Shown: positions 35,636 to 43,532 of the stretch, in pieces
Layout: each line of letters opens with the position of its first letter
Numbering within the stretch: the stretch's first letter is position 1
Source of the DNA: Brucella daejeonensis
GTDB lineage: Bacteria > Pseudomonadota > Alphaproteobacteria > Rhizobiales > Rhizobiaceae
Length of the DNA stretch: 64,000 nt
Reading direction: 5' to 3'
NCBI RefSeq assembly: GCF_014199265.1
Contig: NZ_JACIJG010000006.1
Coordinates: 186,001-250,000 of the forward strand
Translations under genes and position numbers: made by a program
Notes under the pieces: generated by a model
Told to the model about the DNA's origin: nothing
What the model saw: the letters and a program-made list of their open reading frames with translations, nothing else
Database searches by the model: none

Positions 35636-36736
35636 ATGAACCGTCGGGAATTGCTCAAGTCGGGCGCCGCCTGTGCCGCCTTCGGCCTGTTGCCGGGTTT
35701 CGCCCCGGCTGTCGCCGCCACGTTCGCGCCGAAGCCATCGGGCTGGCGCAGCTTTGAAATCACCACCACCGTCACGCCGTCCGCATCCGGGAAGGCCATC
35801 CGCGCCTGGGTGCCGGTGGCGGGTTTCAATGCCGACGACTGGAACCGCCCGGAAGGCAATCGCTGGACGACGAATGCGAAACAGGCGCGGCTCGACCGCG
35901 ATCCGCACAGCGGCGCCGGGATGCTCTATCTCGAATGGGACGCGGGCGAAGCAGCGCCGCGAGCCGAGATCGTCAGCCTTGTTTCCACCCGCGACCGCGC
36001 AAGCGACATGGACGCTTCGGCAAAGGCCGTGCCGCTGACCCGCGCGGAGCGCGAACGCTATCTGGCTGGAACACGGCTTGCGCCGTTGGATGGCATCGTC
36101 CGGGAAACCTCCGACAGGATCGTCGGCGATGCCGGCAGCGATCTGGAAAAGGCGCGGCGCATCTATGACTGGGTGGTCGCCAGCACCTATCGCCGCGCAT
36201 CGACGCGCGGCTGCGGCGATGGCGACATCGTCGCAATGCTGAGCAGCGGCGATCTTGGCGGCAAATGCGCCGACATCAATCCACTGTTCACCGCTCTGGT
36301 CAGGGCCGCTGGTATCCCCGCGCGCGATCTTTACGGCGTGCGCGTCGCGCCTTCCGCCTTCGGCTACAAGAGCCTCGGCGCGAAGAACGAGATCGTCACC
36401 AGTGCGCAGCATTGCCGCGCCGAAATCTATCTCGAAGGCATCGGCTGGATCGCGACCGATCCGGCGGATGTGCGCAAGGTGATGCTGGAAGAGGAAAAGG
36501 ACGGGCTTGCCGCCGACGATCCGCGTGTCGCCGCGGTGCGGCAAAAGCTTTTCGGCTCCTGGGAAGGCAACTGGATCGCCTTCAATGACGGCAGCGACAT
36601 CGCCTTGCCGTCTTCGCAGGGACCGGAACTCGGTTTCCTGATGTATCCGCAGGCCGAGGTCGCCAGTATTCGTATGGATTGCCTCGATGCGGATTCCTTC
36701 CGTTACGCGATGAGCGTGCGCGAGATAACAATTTAA
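35636..36736 (+). CDS. Exported transglutaminase-like protein with Tat-type signal
   Basis: The start ATG 35636, with AAGGGG upstream, gives 366 residues; the open frame extends back to 35486 but lacks a signal there. N-terminal M-N-R-R-E-L-L-K-S-G-A is a twin-arginine-type signal, followed by a hydrophobic stretch to about residue 27. The transglutaminase-core triad is visible: Cys211 in G-G-K-C-A-D-I, His259 in A-Q-H-C-R-A and Asp275 in A-T-D-P-A. The family includes thiol proteases and amide-bond enzymes. Its neighbours are selD downstream (14-base gap) and the divergent Tat-exported fdoG, so it may act in the same compartment. The substrate is unknown. Confidence 0.85.
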   Translation: MNRRELLKSGAACAAFGLLPGFAPAVAATFAPKPSGWRSFEITTTVTPSASGKAIRAWVPVAGFNADDWNRPEGNRWTTNAKQARLDRDPHSGAGMLYLEWDAGEAAPRAEIVSLVSTRDRASDMDASAKAVPLTRAERERYLAGTRLAPLDGIVRETSDRIVGDAGSDLEKARRIYDWVVASTYRRASTRGCGDGDIVAMLSSGDLGGKCADINPLFTALVRAAGIPARDLYGVRVAPSAFGYKSLGAKNEIVTSAQHCRAEIYLEGIGWIATDPADVRKVMLEEEKDGLAADDPRVAAVRQKLFGSWEGNWIAFNDGSDIALPSSQGPELGFLMYPQAEVASIRMDCLDADSFRYAMSVREITI

Positions 36737-36750
36737 TTTGAGGAAATAGC

Positions 36751-37803
36751 ATGGATATCGCATCGCCTATTCGTCTCAGCACCCTTGCCCATGGTGGCGG
36801 CTGCGGCTGCAAGATCGCGCCAGCCGTGCTCCAGGATCTGCTTTCCGGTCAACCGGCCATGCAACCCTTCAGCCGATTGCTGGTCGGCACCGAGACCGGC
36901 GATGACGCCGCCGTCTGGCAGCTCGACGACGACAATTGCGTGATCGCCACCACGGATTTCTTCATGCCGATGGTGGACGACCCGTTCGACTTCGGGCGCA
37001 TCGCCGCCACCAATGCGATATCCGACGTCTATGCCATGGGCGGCACGCCGATCATGGCGCTCGCAATCCTCGGAATGCCGGTCAACAAGATGCCCGCCGA
37101 AATGATCCGCGAGATCATGAAAGGCGGTTCCAGCATATGCGCTGAAGCTGGCATTCCCGTCGCGGGCGGACATTCCATCGACGCGCCTGAGCCGATTTAC
37201 GGCCTGGCCGTCATCGGCACCTGCAAGCTCGCCAATCTACGTAAGAACAATGGCGCGCGTGTCGGGGACGCCCTGATCCTGACCAAGGCAATCGGTGTCG
37301 GCATTTATTCTGCGGCTTTCAAACAACAAAAGCTCGATAGCGCCGGTTACGATGAAATGATGGCATCGGTCACATTGCTGAACCGGGCGGGCGCCGAACT
37401 CGGCAAGGATGAGGCCGTCCATGCGGTCACCGACGTTACGGGTTTCGGCATTCTCGGCCATGCGCTCGAAATGGCGCGTGGCTCCAGCGCCGGAATTACG
37501 CTCGATTATGGCGCCCTGCCCTTTCTGGGACAGGCCGAACCTCTGGCGCAGGCCGGGTTCGTGACCGGCGCTTCCACCCGCAACTGGGCGAGCTACGGTC
37601 ATGACGTGCGGCTTCCCGACGATTATCCGCTCTGGAAACAGCAATTGCTGACCGACCCGCAGACATCGGGTGGCCTTCTCGTCTCCTGCGCGCCGGAGGA
37701 AGCCGAACGGATATTGAGCGGCATCCACGCCGCCGGCTATCCCTCGGCCCGGATCGTCGGGACAGTGACGGACGACGCGACCCGCGTGACTGTGACGGAC
37801 TGA
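36751..37803 (+). CDS. selD: Selenophosphate synthetase
   Basis: The 350-residue protein (E. coli SelD 347) makes selenophosphate from selenide and ATP. The active-site segment G-G-G-C-G-C-K has Cys18, Cys20 and Lys21, so the catalytic residue here is Cys rather than Sec. The T-G-D-D-A-A ATP-binding strand and the C-terminal D-P-Q-T-S-G-G-L loop are present. It is the selenium donor for SelA in the opposite-strand operon and probably shares a transcript with the transglutaminase gene. Confidence 0.95.
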   Translation: MDIASPIRLSTLAHGGGCGCKIAPAVLQDLLSGQPAMQPFSRLLVGTETGDDAAVWQLDDDNCVIATTDFFMPMVDDPFDFGRIAATNAISDVYAMGGTPIMALAILGMPVNKMPAEMIREIMKGGSSICAEAGIPVAGGHSIDAPEPIYGLAVIGTCKLANLRKNNGARVGDALILTKAIGVGIYSAAFKQQKLDSAGYDEMMASVTLLNRAGAELGKDEAVHAVTDVTGFGILGHALEMARGSSAGITLDYGALPFLGQAEPLAQAGFVTGASTRNWASYGHDVRLPDDYPLWKQQLLTDPQTSGGLLVSCAPEEAERILSGIHAAGYPSARIVGTVTDDATRVTVTD

Positions 37804-37916
37804 TAACAATCGCGGCTCATCATCAACAGTTCGTTTCGCGAACAGGTTGCGGCCCTCTGGAAATCGTTGCCATGAGGCGATAAAGGCAACGGGATAATAT
37901 TTTCCAGAGGGACATC

Positions 37917-39203
37917 ATGGGTTATTTTCCAAGTTGGCGTTTGACATCGAACGCCGTCGTGCTTCCTGACGAGCGCCTGCCAGCCGCCGCTGCCGTGCCG
38001 ATGGGCGTGCAGCATCTGCTTGCCATGTCCGGCTCGACCATCGTGGCGCCGCTGCTGATGGGCTTCGATCCCAATGTGGCCGTCTTTTTCTCCGGTATCG
38101 GCACGCTTCTGTTCTTCGCGCTGACGGCAGGCCGGGTGCCAAGCTATCTCGGTTCGTCCTTTGCCTTCATCGCGGTCGTCATCGCCGCGACCGGTTATAG
38201 CGGTTCCGGCCCCAATCCCAATATCGCCATCGCGCTTGGCGGCATCATCGCCTGCGGCGCGCTCTATGCCCTGATCGGCCTCGTGGTCATGGCCATCGGC
38301 ACGGGCTGGGTCGAACGGCTGATGCCGCCCGTCGTCACCGGCGCCATCGGCGTTTCCATCGGCCTCAACCTCGCGCCTGTCGCCGTCAGCCAGTTGAAGG
38401 GGACCGGTACGCATATAACGATCGCGCTCCTGACCGTGCTCTGCATGGCGATGATTTCCGCCTATGGACCGCGCGGGACCAAGCGCCTGTCGGTGCTCTT
38501 CGCGCTCCTGTTCGGCTATCTTCTGGTTCTGGTGCTCGGCAACGGCCTTGGCATCGTGCCCGGCATCGATTTCACCGCCGTCGGCAATGCCGCATGGTTC
38601 GGCCTGCCGCATTTCACCGCTCCTGTCTTCAACTGGCAGGCGATCACGCTGATCGCGCCGGTCGCCGTCGTGCTGGTGGCTGAAAATCTCGGCCATATCA
38701 AAGCGCTCGGCTCGATCACCGGCCAGAGCATGGACCGCTATATCGGCCGCGGCTTCCTCGGCGACGGCCTTGCCACGATGATTTCCGGCGCGGGCGGCGG
38801 CACGGGCGTCACCACCTATGCCGAAAACATCGGTGTCATGGCAATGACCAAAGTCTATTCGACGCTCATCTTCGTCATTGCCGCCATCATGGCGCTGATC
38901 CTCGGCATGTCGCCGAAATTCGGCGCGATCCTGCAAACAATCCCGGCGCCGGTTCTGGCCGGTCTCGCGGTTTCGGTCTTCGGCCTCATCGCCTCGGCCA
39001 TGGCGCGCATCTGGATCGTCAACAAGGTGGATTTCGCGGATTCCCGCAACCTGTTCACCGCTGGCGTGGCGCTCATTTTCGGCGCGGGCGACTTCACCTT
39101 GAAGATCGGCGATTTCGCCCTTGGCGGTATCGCAACCTCGACCATCGCAGCGCTGGTTTTCTACCAGTTGCTCGGTATCGGTCGCAGCGAAAAGACGGCC
39201 TGA
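37917..39203 (+). CDS. Uracil/xanthine permease, NCS2 family
   Basis: The 428-residue protein has about 12-14 membrane helices and the NCS2 signature positions: V-P-M-G-V-Q-H-L-L at residue 23, A-E-N-L-G-H at the sixth helix area and the S-G-A-G-G-G-T-G-V-T-T-Y-A-E-N motif that carries the substrate-contacting Glu. UraA-type members import uracil by proton symport, and the Ala-Glu-Asn contexts are typical of this subgroup. Ribosome-binding site AGAGGG lies before ATG. It points toward the convergent operon on the minus strand; a shared hairpin separates them. Confidence 0.9.
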   Translation: MGYFPSWRLTSNAVVLPDERLPAAAAVPMGVQHLLAMSGSTIVAPLLMGFDPNVAVFFSGIGTLLFFALTAGRVPSYLGSSFAFIAVVIAATGYSGSGPNPNIAIALGGIIACGALYALIGLVVMAIGTGWVERLMPPVVTGAIGVSIGLNLAPVAVSQLKGTGTHITIALLTVLCMAMISAYGPRGTKRLSVLFALLFGYLLVLVLGNGLGIVPGIDFTAVGNAAWFGLPHFTAPVFNWQAITLIAPVAVVLVAENLGHIKALGSITGQSMDRYIGRGFLGDGLATMISGAGGGTGVTTYAENIGVMAMTKVYSTLIFVIAAIMALILGMSPKFGAILQTIPAPVLAGLAVSVFGLIASAMARIWIVNKVDFADSRNLFTAGVALIFGAGDFTLKIGDFALGGIATSTIAALVFYQLLGIGRSEKTA

Positions 39204-39213
39204 CAAGAGAAAA

Positions 39214-39236
39214 GGAGCGAGCGTAAGGCTCGCTCC
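39214..39236 (-). terminator. Terminator between uraA-like gene and catabolic operon
   Basis: GGAGCGAGC-GTAAG-GCTCGCTCC is a perfect 9-bp stem with a 5-base loop. On the minus strand it is followed by TTTTCTC, giving a terminator for the operon ending at 39237; on the plus strand it may also stop the permease transcript. Confidence 0.8.
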
Positions 39237-39644
39237 TCACTCCGCCAGCAATTGTTCAGCCCGGACGCGCATTTCGGGTTCGAGCGGCATCGAGCGTCGC
39301 GCAACCTGATCGAAATGCACGGTCGTCGTTTCGTTGACCGCGCGCAATTCGCCATCCAGCGATCCGACCATCGTCTGGCGGAATGTCAGCGAGGAACGTC
39401 CGATCTTCACCACATGCGAGCGGATCGTCAGCAGGTCTCCGGCCTGCACTTCACGCTTGTATTCGGTCGTCGAGCGCATGTCGGCCCAGCCGAAGCCGGC
39501 ATCGGGGATTTTCCCGGCAATATGTCCGAGCAACTGAAAGCTCGCATCGTCGAACATGGCCGCGTAATGCCGGACATTCATATGCCCCATGACATCGCAC
39601 ATCCACGGATGCGCGACGCCGACAAAAGTGACAAGACCGCTCAT
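39237..39644 (-). CDS. Hotdog-fold acyl-CoA thioesterase
   Basis: A 135-residue 4HBT/DUF-type hotdog protein. The N-terminus C-D-V-M-G-H-M-N-V-R-H-Y contains the D-x-M-G-H-x-N-x-x-x-Y pattern of 4-hydroxybenzoyl-CoA-like thioesterases with the catalytic Asp. It hydrolyses an acyl-CoA. It is the last gene in the operon and overlaps the deacetylase upstream by four bases. The context suggests it acts on the acyl-CoA released by the BKACE protein, as the betainyl-CoA thioesterase does in carnitine breakdown. Confidence 0.85.
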   Translation of the reverse strand: MSGLVTFVGVAHPWMCDVMGHMNVRHYAAMFDDASFQLLGHIAGKIPDAGFGWADMRSTTEYKREVQAGDLLTIRSHVVKIGRSSLTFRQTMVGSLDGELRAVNETTTVHFDQVARRSMPLEPEMRVRAEQLLAE

Positions 39645-40669
39645 CGCGCCACCGACTGGTAGCCGCCCAGGAAGGCTGTGAGGTTATCGCCCAGCGCATC
39701 GCACAGATAGCCGCCTTCCTGCACGATGACGGTTGGCAGACGCAGCTTTGCGATTGCTTCGGCAATGCGGCCGAAACCGCCCGTCGTGACCGACAATCCG
39801 CCAAACGGATCGCCTTCGAACGGGTCTAGGCCAAGCGCCACAACCAGCGCATCCGGCGCAAAGGCTTCGATGCGGCGGAAGGCCGTATCGAGTGACACGA
39901 GGAATTCGGTATCGCCGGATTTGCGCGGCAGCGGCAGGTTGAGATTGTAGCCAAGCCCCGCGCCTTCGCCGCGCTCGTCGGCATGGCCCCAGAAGAACGG
40001 ATAGAAGCGCACCGGATCGGCGTGGATCGAAACGGTCAGCACATCCGGGCGGGCATAGAAAATGCCCTGCGTGCCGTTGCCGTGATGAAGATCGACGTCG
40101 AGGATCGCCACGCGCTGGGCTTTCGAGCGCAGGCGCTGGGCTGCGACCGCCGAATTATTGACGAAGCAGAAGCCGCCCGCCACATCGGCAAAGGCATGAT
40201 GCCCCGGCGGGCGGCAGAGCGCATAGGCCGCGACCTCGCCGCCCAGCACCGCATCGACGGCATCGACCGCGCTCCACGCGCTCCAGCACACGCTTTCCCA
40301 TGTGTGCTCGGCGATCGGGCAGGCCGTATCGGCCATATGATAGCCCACCTGCCCAACGGCGGACGCTGGATAACGACCGTCACGCGCCAGCGGATGGATG
40401 TTCGGGATCACCTCTTCCGAAGCCTCCTCGATGCGTCGCCAGCGGGCATGGATGTGCTGAAGAAATTCCAGATATTCAGGCGTGTGCACGGCGGCAATCG
40501 GGCCAAGGCCATGGTTTTGCGGGCGGATGATCTCGCAGCCTGCGGCCTTCGCACCGGCCAGCAGGCGCTCGACACGCTCCGGCTGTTCGGGGTTCGGCTG
40601 CGGCGCGCCGCTGGAAAGAAAGGCTTTCGGGTCGTGACGCTTCTGCTCGACGGCGTAAAAGGCTTTCAT
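39641..40669 (-). CDS. Acetylpolyamine amidohydrolase / histone deacetylase-family hydrolase
   Basis: The 342-residue protein matches Mycoplana acetylpolyamine amidohydrolase (341 aa) at all key sites: paired His157-His158 in P-P-G-H-H, zinc ligands Asp193 and His195 in D-V-D-L-H-H and Asp282 in G-L-D-P-F, and catalytic Tyr321 in E-G-G-Y. APAH removes acetyl groups from N-acetylated amines. Its place next to a GNAT acetyltransferase and a thioesterase suggests it deacetylates an N-acetylated pathway intermediate (see findings). It overlaps both neighbours by four bases, so expression is tightly coupled. Confidence 0.88.
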   Translation of the reverse strand: MKAFYAVEQKRHDPKAFLSSGAPQPNPEQPERVERLLAGAKAAGCEIIRPQNHGLGPIAAVHTPEYLEFLQHIHARWRRIEEASEEVIPNIHPLARDGRYPASAVGQVGYHMADTACPIAEHTWESVCWSAWSAVDAVDAVLGGEVAAYALCRPPGHHAFADVAGGFCFVNNSAVAAQRLRSKAQRVAILDVDLHHGNGTQGIFYARPDVLTVSIHADPVRFYPFFWGHADERGEGAGLGYNLNLPLPRKSGDTEFLVSLDTAFRRIEAFAPDALVVALGLDPFEGDPFGGLSVTTGGFGRIAEAIAKLRLPTVIVQEGGYLCDALGDNLTAFLGGYQSVAR

Positions 40670-41193
40670 GATGACTCCCTGGTTTTATTGATGCGCGCCA
40701 GACGGGCGAAAGCGTCGTCATAGGCACCGTGATCGCGGTCGGCTTCGATCCAGCCGATACCCAGCCGCTGATAAAATCTCTGCGCGGCAACATTGTCCCG
40801 GTCCACGGCCAGCCGCAGATAGACGCCGCCGCGCGCCACCGACCATGAGGCGACATGGCGCAGAAGCACTTCGCCGATCCCCCGGCCGCGAAAGGCTTCA
40901 TCGACATAAAGGTCCTGCACATAGACACCGGGTTTTCCGAGCCATGTCGAAAAGATCGGGAAGAACAGGGCGAGCCCTGCAAATGTGTCGTCCACCTCGG
41001 CGATCAGACTGGTGAAAGCCGCGTTCGGTCCAAAACCGTAACGGCGGAAGTCCTCGACCGTGCTGGAGATTTTGTCCGCAGCGCCAAGCCCCGCGCCCAT
41101 CGTGCGGATTGCTTCGTGAATCCGTTCCGCATCGGCAAGCTCACCGAGTCGGACCGCAATCCCCGTTTTACTGTCCAGCGTGATCTTCGGCAT
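40666..41193 (-). CDS. GNAT N-acetyltransferase (diamine/polyamine SSAT-like)
   Basis: The 175-residue protein has the GNAT acetyl-CoA-binding pattern V-Q-D-L-Y-V-D-E-A-F-R-G-R-G-I-G at about 91-106, followed by the V-A-R-G-G-V-Y-L-R-L and N-V-A-A-Q-R-F-Y-Q-R-L-G segments. V-Y-V-Q-D-L-Y-V is characteristic of SSAT/diamine acetyltransferases. In this operon it most plausibly acetylates the side-chain amine of the imported substrate so the amino acid can be transaminated. Its stop overlaps the downstream APAH start by four bases; its start overlaps the BKACE stop by one base. Confidence 0.85.
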   Translation of the reverse strand: MPKITLDSKTGIAVRLGELADAERIHEAIRTMGAGLGAADKISSTVEDFRRYGFGPNAAFTSLIAEVDDTFAGLALFFPIFSTWLGKPGVYVQDLYVDEAFRGRGIGEVLLRHVASWSVARGGVYLRLAVDRDNVAAQRFYQRLGIGWIEADRDHGAYDDAFARLARINKTRESS

Positions 41194-42140
41194 CAGAAAG
41201 CCACCCTGTCTCCACCTTTGAGGCCCAGATATTCCCGCGCCTCGTCGGGCGTGGCAACATCCAGCGACAGGCCGTCGAGGATGCTTCGGATGCGCCGTAC
41301 CTGATCGGCATTGCTTTTGGCAAGCTGGCCGCGCCCGTCATAAAGGCTGTCTTCCAGACCGACGCGGACATTGCCGCCCATGGCCGCGGCCATGGTGATC
41401 ATCGGAATCTGGTGCCGCCCCGCCGCGAGCACGGAGAAGGAATAATCGTCCCCGAACAGCTTGTCGGCAATCCGCTTCATATGCATGAGATTATCCGGGT
41501 CGGCCCCGATGCCGCCCAGAACGCCGAAGACGAACTGGATGAACAGATGGCCGGACACCAGCCCCCGGTCGCGGAAATACGCCAGCGAATAGAGATGGCC
41601 GACATCGTAGCATTCGAACTCGAAGCGTGTGCCGCAGCCCTGACCGAGACTGGTCAGAATGCCTTCCATATCCGCAAAAGTGTTCTTGAAGATCGAATGG
41701 CGCGTGGCTTCCAGCAGTTCCGGCTCCCAGGCATGTTTCCACTCGCGCGGCCTGTCGAGGGCGGGGAACAGCGCGAAATTCATCGATCCCATATTGAGCG
41801 AGCACATTTCCGGTTGCGCCTTAAGCGGCGCGGCCAGCCGATCTTCCAGCGTCATCAATGACGAACCACCGGTGGAGATATTCACCACCGCTCCCGTCGA
41901 TTGCTTGATGCGCGGCAGGAACTGCATGAACAGGTCCGGATCAGCGGACGGCCTGCCGTCGCGCGGATCGCGGGCATGGAGATGCAGGATGGATGCGCCC
42001 GCTTCCGCCGCCGCGATGGCTTCGCTCGCAATCTCGTCCGGCGTCACCGGCAGATGCGGTGACATGGACGGCGTGTGCACTGAACCCGTCACCGCACAGG
42101 TGATGATCACCTTGCGGCGCGTCTTCTTCTTGTCGGTCAT
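41193..42140 (-). CDS. Beta-keto acid cleavage enzyme (BKACE, DUF849)
   Basis: The 315-residue protein is full length for the BKACE/3-keto-5-aminohexanoate cleavage family. The zinc ligands are in I-L-H-L-H-A-R (His53, His55), with further active-site segments N-I-S-T-G-G-S-S and a C-terminal G-L-E-D-S-L. The enzymes cleave a beta-keto acid with acetyl-CoA to give acetoacetate and a new acyl-CoA. The substrate side chain varies in the family; the operon (aminotransferase just before, thioesterase after) indicates a beta-keto acid formed by transamination. Confidence 0.92.
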   Translation of the reverse strand: MTDKKKTRRKVIITCAVTGSVHTPSMSPHLPVTPDEIASEAIAAAEAGASILHLHARDPRDGRPSADPDLFMQFLPRIKQSTGAVVNISTGGSSLMTLEDRLAAPLKAQPEMCSLNMGSMNFALFPALDRPREWKHAWEPELLEATRHSIFKNTFADMEGILTSLGQGCGTRFEFECYDVGHLYSLAYFRDRGLVSGHLFIQFVFGVLGGIGADPDNLMHMKRIADKLFGDDYSFSVLAAGRHQIPMITMAAAMGGNVRVGLEDSLYDGRGQLAKSNADQVRRIRSILDGLSLDVATPDEAREYLGLKGGDRVAF

Positions 42141-42152
42141 GATCCGGTTTCC

Positions 42153-43520
42153 TTACGCATTCACGGGCAGGTTGAGTTCACACGCCAGAACTTCCAGCGT
42201 ATCGCCAAGGATGGCGGTGATCTCGCCAACCTGCTCGCGGCTCACGACCATGGGCGGGCAGACGAGGAAATGATCGCCCTCGACGCCGCCGCGTGTGCGG
42301 CGCGAATAGACGATCAGGCCGCGCTCATAGGCGAGATCGACCATGCGCTGATGGGCGTTCAGTTCCTTCGGCAGCGGCTTCATGGTTTCGGGGTCGGACA
42401 CGAATTCGGCAGCCAGCAGCAATCCCCTGCCGCGCACATCGCCAATGAAGGGGAAGCGTTTTGCAAGCCCTTCCAGTTCGCCCTTCAGCGCATCACCCAT
42501 GCGGGCGGCATTGCCGACCAGATCGAGCCGGTCGACCTCTTGCAAAACCGCCTTGCCCGCTGCACAGGCCAGCGGATTGCCGGCATAGGTGAAGCCATGC
42601 AGGAAGCCGCCCGCATCCAGCACCGGCTGCACGATGCGGGCCGGCGCGGCCATCGCGCCAAGCGGGCAATAGCCGGAGGCAAAGCCCTTGGACAACGCGA
42701 TCAGATCAGGCTTGCAGTTCCAGTGGTCGCCGCCAAGAAATTTGCCGGTGCGCCCGGCGCCGCTCATCACCTCATCGTGGATGAGCAGGATGCCATGACG
42801 GTCGCAGATTTCGCGAATGCGCGGATAATAGCTGTCGGGTGCGACCAGCGCGCCGGTGGACGCCCCGCCGATCGGCTCCATGATGAAGGCGAGCACGCTT
42901 TCAGGGCCTTCTTCCTGAATTTTCTCCTCCAGCATGTCGGCATATTTCTGCCCGCGCTGTTCCATCGTGAGATTGTCCCGGTCGAGATAGGCGGTCGGGG
43001 CCGGAATCTTTGGCATTTCGCGCATGATGGGTGCGAAAGGCTCGCTAAGCGCCGCATAACCGGTGACGGCCAGCGCGCCAAGCGTGCCGCCGTGATAGGA
43101 CGGAAAACGCGAAATCACTTTCCAGCGCTTGCCCTGCCCGGTCGCAACCGCCCATTGGCGGGCGAGCTTGATGCAGGATTCGACCGCTTCCGAACCGCCG
43201 GACACGAAGAAAATCCTGTCCAGACCCTCCGGCATACGCTCGGCGACCATGCGCGCCAGATCTTCCGCCGGTTCGTTTTCGAAATGCAGCCGATAGGCGA
43301 AGGTGACGCGATCCATCTGCGCCTTCATGGCATCGAGCACGTTGCGATTGCCATGGCCGATATTGACCACCATTGCGCCGCTCGACCCGTCGATGACGCG
43401 GCGTCCGTTCTGATCCCAGATATAGATGCCCTCGGCGCGGTCCACCAGCGGCCTGCGCAGGCGCGACTGGTAAAAAAGATGCGATGCCGGGCGTTCGTTC
43501 TGTGCTTCGGTGTTGAGCAT
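42153..43520 (-). CDS. Class III PLP aminotransferase
   Basis: The 455-residue protein is an omega-transaminase-type enzyme. PLP Lys278 lies in A-L-S-K-G-F-A-S-G-Y; Asp249 in I-H-D-E-V contacts the pyridine nitrogen; S-G-G-S-E-A-V-E binds phosphate. It transfers an amino group to a keto acid acceptor. Twelve bases separate it from the BKACE gene. In the proposed pathway it converts a beta-amino acid (N6-acetyl-beta-lysine type) to the beta-keto acid. Other amines remain possible on sequence alone. Confidence 0.92.
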   Translation of the reverse strand: MLNTEAQNERPASHLFYQSRLRRPLVDRAEGIYIWDQNGRRVIDGSSGAMVVNIGHGNRNVLDAMKAQMDRVTFAYRLHFENEPAEDLARMVAERMPEGLDRIFFVSGGSEAVESCIKLARQWAVATGQGKRWKVISRFPSYHGGTLGALAVTGYAALSEPFAPIMREMPKIPAPTAYLDRDNLTMEQRGQKYADMLEEKIQEEGPESVLAFIMEPIGGASTGALVAPDSYYPRIREICDRHGILLIHDEVMSGAGRTGKFLGGDHWNCKPDLIALSKGFASGYCPLGAMAAPARIVQPVLDAGGFLHGFTYAGNPLACAAGKAVLQEVDRLDLVGNAARMGDALKGELEGLAKRFPFIGDVRGRGLLLAAEFVSDPETMKPLPKELNAHQRMVDLAYERGLIVYSRRTRGGVEGDHFLVCPPMVVSREQVGEITAILGDTLEVLACELNLPVNA

Positions 43521-43532
43521 GATGTTACTCTG

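Noticed and set aside
37737-39206. 489-residue minus-strand frame opposite the NCS2 permease
   Set aside because: Asp/Arg/His-rich shadow of the hydrophobic permease; no start signal.
39237-42140. Carnitine degradation as the function of the BKACE-thioesterase pair
   Set aside because: No carnitine dehydrogenase is present; acetyltransferase, deacetylase and aminotransferase have no role in that pathway, so a diamino acid route fits better.
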